DNA of 64,000 bases from ECT2AJA-110-A sp035399845 (GCA_035399845.1 DAOPJV010000006.1:1-64000); one strand, 5' to 3'; positions 37,114 to 46,693 are shown, counted from the first letter of the stretch. The notes: a model not told the origin generated them from the letters alone. Made by a program: numbers and translations.

Positions 37114-39393
37114 CTACTTCACGACCATTGATCGCTTGATGTCGAATTCGCCCTGAAGCCCCTCGGCACAGTTCGGCCCGACAAACACCTGAAAACGGCC
37201 CGCCTCCACGACGCGCTTCATCTCCGTGTTGTGGAAACTGAGTTGATCGCGCGTCAGCTCGAAGGACACGCGACGTGTCCGCCCCTTCGCGATCGACACT
37301 CGCTGGAACCCCTTCAGCTCGCGCACCGGCCGGGTCCGACTCGCCACAAGATCGCGAACGTAGAGCTGAACAACTTCATCGCCGTCACGCGTCCCGGTAT
37401 TCGTCACATCCACGAAGACGCCGATCGCCTTCTCCGGCGCGTCGGCGGCGCCCTCGATCGTCAGATTCGCGTACGAGAATGTTGTGTAGCTGAGACCGAA
37501 TCCGAAGGGGTACTGTGGCGTCCACGGCATGTCGATGTACTTCGACGTGTAGCGATTGTCCTGCGCCGCAGGCCGCCCTGTCATCGTATGGTTGTAATAC
37601 AGCGGAATCTGGCCGACATCTCGCGGCCATGTGACCGGCAGCCGCGCCGCGGGATTGACGTCGCCAAACAGCACGTCGGCAATCGCGTTCCCACACTCCA
37701 CGCCGGGATGCCAGGCCGCAACGATGGCGGGGACATTCTCGCTGACCCACGGAATTGTGACAGGTCGCCCCGTCATCAGGATGACGATCGTCGGTGTTCC
37801 AGTGGCGTGTACCGCTTTGACGAGTTCAACCTGCGCAGGCGGCAGATCAATGTGCGCTCTGCAGTGCGCCTCGCCGTTCATCCCCTCCGACTCTCCCACA
37901 AACAGCAGGGCGACTTTCGACTTCTTCGCCGCATCGACAGCGGCCTGCCGAAACGTGTCGCTGGAACTCAGAAAATCGGCCCCTTGCGCGTAGTGCAGCT
38001 CGACGGCGTCGCCGACGCGGCGCCGAAGCCCGTCGTAGACACTCACGACATCTTCGTCGCGACCGTTGAGAGACCAGGTGCCGAGCGGGTCGTGCTGGTT
38101 TTTTGCGAGCGGACCGATGACGGCAATGGAATCGATTCCATCATCGAGCGGAAGAATCCCGTTGTCGTTCTTAAGCAGGACCATCGATCTGGCGGCGACC
38201 TGGCGGGCAAGCGATCGATGCTCGGAACACAGCGTTACACGCTTTTCCAGTTCCGGATCGGCGTAAGGATTGTCAAACAACCCCAGCAGGAACTTCGCCC
38301 GCAGGATCCTGGCGACGGACTCGTCCACGAACCGCACAGGAATTCGGCCGGATTCGACGGACTGTCTGAGCGTGTCGCGATACGAGAACGAGCACATGTC
38401 CATATCGACGCCCGCCGCCAGGGACTTCGCCGCGGCGTCGGCCGGATCCGCGGCGTACCCATGACTGATCATTTCCGTGATGCTGGACCAGTCGCTGACG
38501 ACAAATCCGCCAAAGCCAAGCTCGTCGCGCAGAATGCGTCGGAGTGTCATGTCGTTGGCGGAAGCGGGAACCCCGTTGATCTCGTTGAATGCGCTCATGA
38601 CGCTTCCCGTGCCGGCCATGACGGCGGCGGCGAAGGATGGCAGATGCGTTTCTCGAAGGGCGTATTCCGAAAGATCGACCGTGTTGTAGTCACGCCCTCC
38701 CTCGGCGGCCCCATACGCGACATAGTGCTTGGCGCAGCTGAGGATGGCGTCCTGTCGGTCCAGTCCCCGGCCCTGAAAACCACGGACGCGCGCCGCGGCC
38801 ATCTGCGAACTGAAGAAGGGATCCTCTCCGGAGGTCTCGACGATGCGTCCCCAGCGAGCGTCACGACAGACATCGACCATCGGCGCAAACGTCCAGTGCG
38901 TGCCCGCCGCACGCGCCTCGATGGCCGCGACGCGTTCCGCCTTTTCGACCAGGCTGACATCCCATGTCGCCGCCTCGCCCAGCGGCACCGGAAAGATGGT
39001 TCGGAAACCGTGAATGACATCATTGCCGATCAACATGGGGATGTGATGTTTCGATTCCTCCACCGCAACCTTCTGAATTCTGTTCGTGTACTCGGCGCCA
39101 TACGCCCCGAGAAATGAGCCGCTGATACCGGCGCGAACGACCCCGAGAATGTCCTCGAGCGCCTGCGTCTTGGCGCCCGGATTGACATCCTGCGATTCAC
39201 CGCCCCACTGCTGCGTCAGCTGTCCCAGCTTCTCTTCGATCGTCATCTCGCGGAGCAGCGCCTCGACGCGACGATCGATTTCGCGCATGCGATCGTTGGT
39301 GGCGTCGCCGGTCTCCGCGCGCGCGATCAGCCCGCGGCACGTGATCATCGCAAGAACCAGGACCAGGCTTCGGGCTCGACTTCGAAAATTCAT
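37114..39393 (-). CDS. Secreted GH3 beta-glucosidase
   Basis: 759 residues from the ATG at 39393, which starts a signal peptide (SLVLVLAMITCRGLIARAE); the frame is open upstream to 40053 but that part is low-complexity and overlaps regulatory sequence. The GH3 N-terminal barrel has the nucleophile in V-V-S-D-W (D301) and the conserved K-H-Y at 222-224; the alpha/beta sandwich and a fibronectin III-like C-terminal domain follow (L-S-Y-T-T-F-S-Y, V-Q-L-Y-V-R-D). It releases glucose from beta-glucan oligosaccharides, complementing the GH16 endoglucanases, probably in the periplasm. It is divergent from the LacI-type regulator gene with 788 bp between the two starts. Confidence 0.95.
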   Translation of the reverse strand: MNFRSRARSLVLVLAMITCRGLIARAETGDATNDRMREIDRRVEALLREMTIEEKLGQLTQQWGGESQDVNPGAKTQALEDILGVVRAGISGSFLGAYGAEYTNRIQKVAVEESKHHIPMLIGNDVIHGFRTIFPVPLGEAATWDVSLVEKAERVAAIEARAAGTHWTFAPMVDVCRDARWGRIVETSGEDPFFSSQMAAARVRGFQGRGLDRQDAILSCAKHYVAYGAAEGGRDYNTVDLSEYALRETHLPSFAAAVMAGTGSVMSAFNEINGVPASANDMTLRRILRDELGFGGFVVSDWSSITEMISHGYAADPADAAAKSLAAGVDMDMCSFSYRDTLRQSVESGRIPVRFVDESVARILRAKFLLGLFDNPYADPELEKRVTLCSEHRSLARQVAARSMVLLKNDNGILPLDDGIDSIAVIGPLAKNQHDPLGTWSLNGRDEDVVSVYDGLRRRVGDAVELHYAQGADFLSSSDTFRQAAVDAAKKSKVALLFVGESEGMNGEAHCRAHIDLPPAQVELVKAVHATGTPTIVILMTGRPVTIPWVSENVPAIVAAWHPGVECGNAIADVLFGDVNPAARLPVTWPRDVGQIPLYYNHTMTGRPAAQDNRYTSKYIDMPWTPQYPFGFGLSYTTFSYANLTIEGAADAPEKAIGVFVDVTNTGTRDGDEVVQLYVRDLVASRTRPVRELKGFQRVSIAKGRTRRVSFELTRDQLSFHNTEMKRVVEAGRFQVFVGPNCAEGLQGEFDIKRSMVVK

Positions 39394-39783
39394 GGGCGTC
39401 TCCAGGGCGTGATGGCCATGACGAAACCTGCGCCTGGCCGGTGTATGCGTTTGGAAAGAAGTCCCCGTTGATACAGTTGTACTCTTCAGAGCGATTGCGT
39501 TCTGCAGATCAACAGGATGTAGCATAGCGCCTGCACATAAGCAAGACATCCCGCAACGGTATGCGGACGCGCCATACACAGATGTCGAACAGTTACATGG
39601 CGTCGCCGGCCGCGCTGCGTGAGTGAACGCGGCGCTTGTGTCAGCACTCCGGCATCGACGCCATGATGACACTCCTCGCCGCCGCGCTGGTACGCGGATC
39701 AACTCGCTGATGCGCCGCCAGGGTTTCTGTCCGCCCCGGCGCACGCCGCAGGTCGCTGAAAAAATCTGTGATCGGCGATCGCC

Positions 39784-39794
39784 GAAACAGTTTC
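39784..39794. promoter_or_regulatory. Putative LacI-family operator in the GH3/lacI intergenic region
   Basis: GAAACAGTTTC is a perfect 5-1-5 palindrome with the same core as the site before GH16. It lies about 390 bp from both the GH3 and the lacI-type start, so it may assist looping rather than block one promoter directly. Confidence 0.4.
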
Positions 39795-40081
39795 CCGCTC
39801 GCCGGATCGCCGCCGATTCCCCTTCGAATTCACGTCGCGCGACGCCTTCGAAATCGCACCAAAAGCGTCGTGTTTCCCAGGCGGAGCGACGCCCCGGAGA
39901 ACGCGGTTCGCCCTTCCACCGTCTGTAGGCTTCGGATCGTAAGCGACTTACGCGGGCGCGACAGGCGACCGTCAGGTGTCGCGCGGAGACGAGGCGCCCA
40001 GGTCCTGGATTGGATCCCTGTAGCGCCTTCGTTCGCCGGCGTTCCAAAATCACAACCCAGAGTTCGCCGCATGAAAAATGC

Positions 40082-40110
40082 TTGAATTTCCAGTTGAGTT
40101 TTGGTATCCT
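40082..40110 (+). promoter_or_regulatory. Sigma-70-type promoter of the LacI-type gene
   Basis: TTGAAT at 40082-40087 and TATCCT at 40105-40110 are separated by exactly 17 bases. Transcription would start near 40117, immediately before the operator-like repeats, and 65 bp before the ATG at 40182. Confidence 0.5.
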
Positions 40111-40118
40111 ACGTCCAA

Positions 40119-40143
40119 TGAAACTGATTCACAAACCGTTTCA
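40119..40143. promoter_or_regulatory. Two overlapping operator-like repeats at the lacI transcription start
   Basis: TGAAACTGATTCA (one mismatch from the palindrome before GH16) is followed, sharing one base, by ACAAACCGTTTCA, which keeps one perfect half. Their position just past the -10 box suggests autorepression. Confidence 0.45.
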
Positions 40144-40181
40144 GGCGTTACACGAGTCCCATTCGCAACGGTACGAATAAC

Positions 40182-41330
40182 ATGTCTTCTGTGCGCGACA
40201 TCGCCAGTGACGCGGGTGTTTCGATCAGCACCGTCTCGCGCGTTCTGAACAACGACAGCAGCGTTCACCCGGATACACGCGATCGCGTTCTCGCGGTGGC
40301 GAACAAGAAGGGGTACACGCCCTCTGTCGGTCGACGGATCACAACCCACATCGGCCTTGCCTATACGCAGGAGATGACGCTGTCGCATCCCTATGACGCG
40401 ACCGTCGTCGAAGGCATCATGCACGGCCTGAATGAGCGGCGATTTGATCTCGTGCTGCTCAATCTGAACCGCGACAAACGATCGAACGAAACCTACACGC
40501 AGTTTTTCATTCGCAAAGGTGTTCGCGGCGTCATCCTGCGAACGATGAAGGAATCCCGAAGCGTCTGCGAAGCCATCGCCGACGAGGGATTCCCCCATGT
40601 CGTCGTCAGCGAGCGATTCGATTCGCCCAACGTCAGCTGCATTGACTGCGATTCGAAGCCCGACAGCGTGCGGGCCGTCGACTATCTGATCCGCCTCGGG
40701 CACCGACGGATCGGCTTCGGCGCTCACAACGTGTCCGACCTCGACCACATCGATCGCCACGTGGGTTACCTCGACGCGCTGAAGGCGAACGGTCTTCCGA
40801 TCGACGACGACCTTGTGTTCTGGCAGCCGTTCACCCTGTCCGGTGGCGCCACTGTCATGGACATGGCGATGAATCTCGCGGAGCCGCCGACCGCATTCTA
40901 CTTTGCGGATCCCCTCCTCGCCGTCGGCGCCATCAAGCGGGCGCACGAGATGGGCATCCGCATTCCCGAAGACCTGTCGATTGTGGGATTCGACGACACC
41001 GACATCCGGCACAGCGTCTACCCGACGATGACGGCCGTGTGCCAGGAAGCGTCGGTCCTCGGACTTGAGGCGGCGCTCTGGCTGACACGCATCCTGACGG
41101 ACGGCAAGGCCCAGCGACTCAGCAAGGCAATTCCGACCTTTTTTGAAATCAATGAAACAACGGCGCCGCCGAGTTCGAATCCGGGACTCCAGAAGCGGCG
41201 AAATAATGGCGCAGGCGCCAAGAGCGCGTCGCGAAGTCGTCGACGACTGAATCAGTCGCTCGCGCCGGCTTCCGACAGACTGGGATACGCACAATCGGGG
41301 ACGTCTAATCCAAGGAAGGCTGAACAATGA
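40182..41330 (+). CDS. LacI-family transcriptional regulator
   Basis: 382 residues. DNA-binding domain 1-50 with VRDIASDAGVSISTVSRVLN and the hinge following; ligand-binding domain of the periplasmic-binding-protein type about 60-330 (F-V-V/V-V-S-E-R-F-D, R-R-I-G-F-G, S-I-V-G-F-D-D-T-D). The C-terminal 50 residues are a basic, Ser/Arg-rich extension beyond the usual length. Likely senses a glucan oligosaccharide or glucose and controls the neighbouring GH16 and GH3 genes through the TGAAAC/GTTTCA sites. Its stop overlaps the next start (ATGA). Confidence 0.93.
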   Translation: MSSVRDIASDAGVSISTVSRVLNNDSSVHPDTRDRVLAVANKKGYTPSVGRRITTHIGLAYTQEMTLSHPYDATVVEGIMHGLNERRFDLVLLNLNRDKRSNETYTQFFIRKGVRGVILRTMKESRSVCEAIADEGFPHVVVSERFDSPNVSCIDCDSKPDSVRAVDYLIRLGHRRIGFGAHNVSDLDHIDRHVGYLDALKANGLPIDDDLVFWQPFTLSGGATVMDMAMNLAEPPTAFYFADPLLAVGAIKRAHEMGIRIPEDLSIVGFDDTDIRHSVYPTMTAVCQEASVLGLEAALWLTRILTDGKAQRLSKAIPTFFEINETTAPPSSNPGLQKRRNNGAGAKSASRSRRRLNQSLAPASDRLGYAQSGTSNPRKAEQ

Positions 41331-42376
41331 ACAACCAAACCCATCATGGTTTCCGCTGGCTTTCGCGGCGCGGCTTTACCTTGCTCGAACTGCTGGTCGT
41401 GATTGCGATCATCGCGCTGTTGATTTCCGTTCTGCTTCCGGCCCTGTCGATGGCGAGGGAGCGCGGCAAGCAGATCAAGTGCCTTGCCAACATGCGAAGC
41501 GCCGCGGGCGCGTGCACGAACTTCCTTAACGACTACGGTCGCATGCCGCTGGTCACGGATGAAGTCGGCGTTCAGGCGGCGGATCCGAGCCGGAATCTGT
41601 ACGCCTATGGCTCCGGATCTGAACTGCTCGCCTGGCCCACGGCCCTGGCGCGCGCGTCAAATCTGCCCGTCGCCGACAACTGGGACTGGTCGGTCCGCGC
41701 TTCTTCCTTTGATGAGGCGACCGCCAAGTCGGACCTGCTGAACAAGAAGGCGCCGCTCGAATTCCTGATCTGCCCCTCAGATCGCGTTCGACTTGCCTCG
41801 TCTTACTACCCGCGAAACAAGGGCGGATCCAACGACGGACTGCTCGGCCCCGGCGACCCGGCGGACTCCGGCGGCGGCGGTTCGGAAGCGTCCTACTGGG
41901 GCTATCTGAGCTACGCCGTCAACGAGGATGTCCTCGGCGCCGAAGTGTCAGAGAGCAACGGCAACCCCGCGTGCTGGCGTCGCGTTGGCGACGGACTCGG
42001 TTGCCGCGGTGAATTCAACTATCCGCCGGGCACATCGTGCGCAGCGGAAGGTCGCCGACTTCGCGGCGTGGTTGACCGCGTCTTCCAACCGTCCGACGTC
42101 GGGCTCATCTTCGAGGCGGGTCGCGACGACCTCAACTCGGATATCACGGGATTTGCCAATCTGATCACCAGCGCCAAGGCGGCCGGTGGATACCTGGGCG
42201 ATTCACAGCAGTTTCACCAGACACGAATGCCAACGACACGACATCCGCAGAGCATGATCAACATTCTGTTCACGGATATGCACGGCGGATCCACGAGGCC
42301 GGCGAAGCTGAACGCGTCGAACGGCCTTCCCGAGGAATACGGACCGCGCGTCCGCGTATCGCCCTACAGGCCTTAG
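41327..42376 (+). CDS. Prepilin-type N-terminal methylation protein (planctomycete pseudopilin family)
   Basis: 349 residues. After a short basic leader comes RRGFTLLELLVVIAIIALL, the type IV prepilin/pseudopilin cleavage and membrane motif, with cleavage expected after the Gly before F. The rest is a globular domain with a C-terminal R-H-P-Q-S-M-I-N-I-L-F-T-D-M-H-G-G, the form seen in the large planctomycete families of such proteins. Translationally coupled to the LacI-type gene by ATGA overlap, so it is expressed with the glucan locus; possibly part of a secretion or surface-binding device. Confidence 0.9.
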   Translation: MNNQTHHGFRWLSRRGFTLLELLVVIAIIALLISVLLPALSMARERGKQIKCLANMRSAAGACTNFLNDYGRMPLVTDEVGVQAADPSRNLYAYGSGSELLAWPTALARASNLPVADNWDWSVRASSFDEATAKSDLLNKKAPLEFLICPSDRVRLASSYYPRNKGGSNDGLLGPGDPADSGGGGSEASYWGYLSYAVNEDVLGAEVSESNGNPACWRRVGDGLGCRGEFNYPPGTSCAAEGRRLRGVVDRVFQPSDVGLIFEAGRDDLNSDITGFANLITSAKAAGGYLGDSQQFHQTRMPTTRHPQSMINILFTDMHGGSTRPAKLNASNGLPEEYGPRVRVSPYRP

Positions 42377-42443
42377 CGCGGAGGAAGGGCGACGACGCCC
42401 GATTGAGGGGAATTCAAAGAGGACCATGGGAGGAGCGAGAGAT

Positions 42444-43127
42444 ATGCAACACAGGAAACTCATGACGGGCGTCGCCGCCGTTCTTGCGGCCGCGATATTC
42501 CCGACGACAGCGCGTGCGAACCTGCTGTCAAACTTCGGATTCGAAACACCGGACGCCTCAGGCGGCGACGTCTTCGATGCGCCGGCGGCGCCATGGGTCG
42601 GCTTCAATGACCCCGGCCTGCGCTACACGACGTCTACTGTTGCGCGAACCGGAAATCAGTCTCTGAAAATGTTCGGCCCGTTCGATTTCATCGGCGGCGG
42701 TGTTGGCGCCGTCCAGGCGGTCCCCGCCACAGCCGGAACCCCCTACACGGGTGAAATCTGGGCGCTCAACAACAGCGCCGACGCGATTCAGGGCAACAAC
42801 TTCGGCGTCTTCAAACTCGAATTTCTGGACGCCGGCTTCAATCTCATTCCCGGCGGCCTGGGTGTCGGCTTTGTTGAATCCAATCCGATCAACGCCGGCA
42901 CACCGCAGGATCAGTGGACGCTCCTCGGCGCCGGCGGCGTCGCGCCGGCCGGCACGGCCTGGGTACAGGCGGTGATCGTGCAGGTCCAGCTTGGCGACGG
43001 GAACGGCGCGTTTGTCGGCGGCTCGATCTTCTGGGATGACGCCAGCATTACGGCGGTCCCGGAGCCGACGACTCTGGCGCTGATCGGTATGGGTGGAATC
43101 GTCGTCCTTCGACGACGACGACGATAA
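42444..43127 (+). CDS. PEP-CTERM exported protein with CBM4/9-like beta-sandwich
   Basis: 227 residues from the ATG at 42444, nine bases after GGGAGG; an ATG at 42426 adds six residues without support. Signal peptide to about T-A-R-A. Residues about 28-205 start N-L-L-S-N-F-G-F-E and end I-F-W-D-D-A-S-I, the hallmark ends of CBM4/9-like carbohydrate-binding sandwiches. C-terminus: V-P-E-P-T-T, hydrophobic segment, R-R-R-R-R. It probably binds glucan at the cell surface. Third gene of the lacI-type transcript and followed by a strong terminator. Confidence 0.85.
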   Translation: MQHRKLMTGVAAVLAAAIFPTTARANLLSNFGFETPDASGGDVFDAPAAPWVGFNDPGLRYTTSTVARTGNQSLKMFGPFDFIGGGVGAVQAVPATAGTPYTGEIWALNNSADAIQGNNFGVFKLEFLDAGFNLIPGGLGVGFVESNPINAGTPQDQWTLLGAGGVAPAGTAWVQAVIVQVQLGDGNGAFVGGSIFWDDASITAVPEPTTLALIGMGGIVVLRRRRR

Positions 43128-43138
43128 ACGGAGATACG

Positions 43139-43173
43139 AAAAGGCTCGCGCCCACAGGGATGCGGGCCTTTTT
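43139..43173 (+). terminator. Rho-independent terminator
   Basis: AAAAGGC pairs with GCCTTTT around an inner CGC/GCG and CCC/GGG stem, and the T-tract follows directly. It lies 12 bases after the PEP-CTERM gene stop and ends the lacI-prepilin-PEP-CTERM unit. Confidence 0.8.
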
Positions 43174-43390
43174 CCTTCGGATGAACAGTCACGCGTCATG
43201 ACGAATCGGCATCCCGTGACTCCGCCACATTCGGGATTCGCCACGTTACGAACGATCGCATGACGCACGCACGCTGATGCGGCGGAATGAACGGAACAAT
43301 CGTCACGCGCCCGCGGGGTACATGGCTCGTACGCAGAGTCAATCACGCGACGCGCGACGGGGCACAGAACACATTGGAGGGATCATCAGG

Positions 43391-46300
43391 ATGAAATATC
43401 GAAATAATCAGTTGTCTTGGGTATTGGCGGCGGCGCTGCTTTGCACAGGGCTGCAATCCGTCGCGTCGGCGCAGGGAATCATGGAGAATTTCGACTCGGT
43501 TGTGGGCGGTCCGCCGACAATCGTGTTGGATGGTTCGGGATTCTCGCGAATCGATGACTGGGACGCCGGCATTCTCAGGGAGAGCGCGTTCGCCGGCACG
43601 ACCGGGAACATCTCAACGCTGATTCGCGCCTACGGCCTGACCAGCGGCGGCGTCAGTGGAACCGGCGCCGGCGCCATCGACTTTGAAGTCGGATCGTTCA
43701 ACGTGATCGATCAGAGCTTCAGCAATGTCGCCGGAACGGGCGGTGGCGAGTTCCTCGCCGGCGGCGCGGGCCCCGACACCTTTAACTTCGCCCCCTGGGA
43801 CGACAACCTGACGGACGAGTTCGCATTCGGCGGAACCTTCGGCGGCGCTGTGCTCAACGGAAACATGTCGGCCCAGGGCGTCCTCGCCGGCGGCAATCCC
43901 GGCGGCTTTGCCCAGCTCGATGTCAACGATATCTCTCTGAACGCCGGGAACTGGTATGCGGGTCTTCAGTTCGACATTGGTCCTTTCCCCGGCGCCGCGG
44001 CGCTTCTGGAAGGCGGCTTCGAAGGCGACACGCTCGGCCAGCGACCGACGACGTGGGCCAACTTCGGCAACGGTGTCTTCATTTCGAACGTCACGCCCCG
44101 ATCCGGTTCGCAGGATCTGGGCCTGTATGAGTTCGTTCCCGGCGCCGGCGCCGGCGTTTATCAGGATCTGCCGGCGCAGCCCGGCCAGGTCTGGGAACTG
44201 GACGGCTTTGTTCGAACAAACGCGGGCGACTCGATCGCCGGCAAGAGCAGCTTCGTCCTCTTCAAGATTGAATATCGAATGGAGAATGACACGCTGCTCG
44301 CCGAATCCGAGTTGTCGGTTATCACCGGCGACAGCCCGGAGAGCGTCTGGATTGACGCCCCCGCGCTTCAGTTCATCGCCCCACCCAATACCGAGAAGGT
44401 CCGACCACTCGTCATCTATGTCTATCCGGGTGGAACCGTCGGCAACGTCGGCGCCGTCTATGTGGACGACCTCTCCTTTAAGCTCGTGTCAGGTCCGCAG
44501 CCGATCACGCTGGACAGCTTCTCGCTGACGGCCGACGTGCGCGGTACCGCGAACGCCGCGGGTGAAACGCTCGGCGATGTGCAGCTGCGTATCGAAGACA
44601 GCGACGGCAATCGCGTTCAGTTCAACACCTCCGGGACTTCGGGCTGGCAGCAGCTGGGCGGACCTCTCGACACGGGTGTCGAAGCGGATTCGAGCGGCAC
44701 GCCGACGCCCGGCGCGTTCAACCTTCTGTCGCCCAATTACCACGTCGTCGTCGCCATGAACAACGAATCCGGCAATCCCTGGGGAACCGGCGGCACGCTC
44801 GACCTGGACAACCTCGTTCTGACGAATCAGAACCCGGCCGGCAGCGGCTTCGACGCCGCCCTCGTCTTCGAGCCGATCATGATCAGCGAAGTGGATCCCA
44901 ACCTGATCTCCATGACGGCGGACATCTTCGGCGATACCGCCGGCGGTGAGTTCCAGCTCAGGATCACGGCGCTCGATCTCTTCAATACAGGGCTCGACGA
45001 GAACTTCGAGAGCGTTGTTGACACGACGGAAGTTGTCTTCCTGGATACCGCAACAATTCAGGCGCTCGAGCCGAACGCGTTCAGCAGCACGCTCGGCTGG
45101 TCGCCCGACATCGAGGGTGAGCAGGCCTTCGCCGGAATCTCCGGTCTCGTTGACACCGTCGGCCTCAGCCCGCGCGCCTACGCCCGCGGCATCGACACGA
45201 CCGGCTGCGACGGATCGACACACGCGGGTGAGCTGGTCATCGAAAGCGTATCGACCAGCGGCGCCTGGTATGGCGGCCTGAACTGGCCGGGACAGAAGCT
45301 CGCTTCGACCGACTTCTCGCAGGTTGAACTTCACGCCTGTGTTCGAGGCGTTGGCGATCCTTCGGATCCCTTCGGCGTCGGCTTCCCCGGATTCCTCGGC
45401 AACTACGAACTTCGCATCGAAGACGCCGATGGTGATCGGCTCTACTTCCCGATGACGGCGGACGCGACATGGCAGGACGTCGGCGGGCTCCTCAGCACGG
45501 CGACCTTCGGAACCGCGCTGGACGGCGTTTCCAACGGCATCTTCGACGTCGATCCGCAGGATCCGGACAGCCTCGACTACTCTGTCGTCGTGTCCTTCAT
45601 CGATCCGGAATCCACATGGTTCTCCGGTGGCCAGCTCCAGGTGGACAACCTCTACCTGACGCCCGTCGAGGCGTCGGCCGTTGTCGCCGAGTTCACCTTT
45701 GACGGTGTCGCCGATGGCGCCACGTTCCAGACAGTCGGTGGCGTGCTGACGTCGTCCGACGGTCCGATTCCGGTCGGTAACTTCGACCAGGACTTCGAAG
45801 CCGCGACAGGACTGCCGGGCGGCATTCCCGCGCCGGCCTCGGTTCCGTTCGATGACGGGCTGGACAATGAGTTCGCCTTCTTCGGCACCTATGGCAACGC
45901 GGTCGTGAACGACGGACCGACAGTGGGTGTTTGCGGAACCTGCGGCGTCGGCGGCGGCCATGCGGTCGAGCTGACGATCACGGATGTCCCGCCGAACACG
46001 GGCGGCTGGTTTGCCGGCGTGTACTTCGCAGAGGTTCCCGCCGATCTTTCCGGCGATCTCAGTCAGGTCTTCCTGACCGGCGACATCAAGGGCGAACTCA
46101 ACGGTGGCGTGCTGGGGCCCTACGAGCTCCGCATTGAAGACGCGGACACGACCGCCCTGACGTTCCGTGTCACGGCCGACGGCACATTCCAGTCTGTCGG
46201 TGGCGCCCTCTCGACGGCGATGCTGACGAACGCCGATCCCGGCGCATCCGATGGCGTCTTCGACGTGAACCAGGCGACCTACAACGTGACGGTTGCGTTC

Positions 46301-46693
46301 CTCGGAACGAGCAGCGGCGCCGACTGGGGCCAGGGTGGCAAGCTGACCATCGACAACCTCTTCCTCACGGGACGAGATCTGTCGAACGTCGATCAATACG
46401 AAGTCACGCTGTCGTTCGTCAATGAACTGACGTCGTGGCCCAATGGCGACGGTCAGCTGATCATCGACAACCTCAACGTTTCGGAAGGCGCGCCCGTCTC
46501 CCCGGGTGACGTCAACTGCGACGGCGCCATTAACGGTCTCGACGTGCAGGCGTTCGCAACCGCGATCGTCGACCCGGCGGGGTACGCCTCGGCGTATCCC
46601 GGCTGCAACATCCTCAACGCGGACACGAATTCCGATTCGTCGGCCACGGTCGCGGACGTTGCATCCTTCGCCGCCCTGCTTGTCGGCCCCTGA
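43391..46693 (+). CDS. Secreted multi-module protein with repeated YELRIED sandwich domains and dockerin-like tail
   Basis: 1100 residues from the ATG at 43391 (GGAGGG upstream, signal peptide ending S-V-A-S-A-Q). At about 394-485, 670-758 and 909-995 it carries three copies of a module of about 100 residues with L-R-I-E-D-x-D near the start and G-G-x-L-x-x-D-N-L at the end; a divergent partial copy is at about 510-540. Between them lie N-F-D-x-V / D-F-E-x-A segments that start other beta-sandwiches. The tail (about 1038-1100) has two dockerin-like loops (GDVNCDGAINGLDV, DTNSDSSATVADV). No catalytic motif is seen. Given its place between glucan hydrolases, it is probably a polysaccharide-binding surface protein. 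Confidence 0.8.
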   Translation: MKYRNNQLSWVLAAALLCTGLQSVASAQGIMENFDSVVGGPPTIVLDGSGFSRIDDWDAGILRESAFAGTTGNISTLIRAYGLTSGGVSGTGAGAIDFEVGSFNVIDQSFSNVAGTGGGEFLAGGAGPDTFNFAPWDDNLTDEFAFGGTFGGAVLNGNMSAQGVLAGGNPGGFAQLDVNDISLNAGNWYAGLQFDIGPFPGAAALLEGGFEGDTLGQRPTTWANFGNGVFISNVTPRSGSQDLGLYEFVPGAGAGVYQDLPAQPGQVWELDGFVRTNAGDSIAGKSSFVLFKIEYRMENDTLLAESELSVITGDSPESVWIDAPALQFIAPPNTEKVRPLVIYVYPGGTVGNVGAVYVDDLSFKLVSGPQPITLDSFSLTADVRGTANAAGETLGDVQLRIEDSDGNRVQFNTSGTSGWQQLGGPLDTGVEADSSGTPTPGAFNLLSPNYHVVVAMNNESGNPWGTGGTLDLDNLVLTNQNPAGSGFDAALVFEPIMISEVDPNLISMTADIFGDTAGGEFQLRITALDLFNTGLDENFESVVDTTEVVFLDTATIQALEPNAFSSTLGWSPDIEGEQAFAGISGLVDTVGLSPRAYARGIDTTGCDGSTHAGELVIESVSTSGAWYGGLNWPGQKLASTDFSQVELHACVRGVGDPSDPFGVGFPGFLGNYELRIEDADGDRLYFPMTADATWQDVGGLLSTATFGTALDGVSNGIFDVDPQDPDSLDYSVVVSFIDPESTWFSGGQLQVDNLYLTPVEASAVVAEFTFDGVADGATFQTVGGVLTSSDGPIPVGNFDQDFEAATGLPGGIPAPASVPFDDGLDNEFAFFGTYGNAVVNDGPTVGVCGTCGVGGGHAVELTITDVPPNTGGWFAGVYFAEVPADLSGDLSQVFLTGDIKGELNGGVLGPYELRIEDADTTALTFRVTADGTFQSVGGALSTAMLTNADPGASDGVFDVNQATYNVTVAFLGTSSGADWGQGGKLTIDNLFLTGRDLSNVDQYEVTLSFVNELTSWPNGDGQLIIDNLNVSEGAPVSPGDVNCDGAINGLDVQAFATAIVDPAGYASAYPGCNILNADTNSDSSATVADVASFAALLVGP

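Larger units (their letters stand above)
39394..40181. other. Long divergent intergenic region between GH3 and lacI-type genes
   Basis: 788 bp without a convincing gene; short open frames here are Arg/Pro/Ser-rich and lack family features. It holds the candidate operators at 39784 and 40119-40143 and the lacI-type promoter near 40082. No clear GH3 promoter could be fixed on the minus strand. Confidence 0.6.

Noticed and set aside
37231..39117. 628-codon plus-strand frame opposite GH3
   Set aside because: Shadow of the GH3 gene, whose catalytic motifs and signal peptide are clear.
39394..40053. N-terminal extension of the GH3 gene to 40053
   Set aside because: The extension is Arg/Ser-rich without a domain, covers a candidate operator, and the ATG at 39393 gives a good signal peptide.
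43128..43390. Small gene between the PEP-CTERM gene and the multi-module gene
   Set aside because: The frame there is an upstream extension of the next gene with no coding character; the gap is filled by a terminator and a leader.
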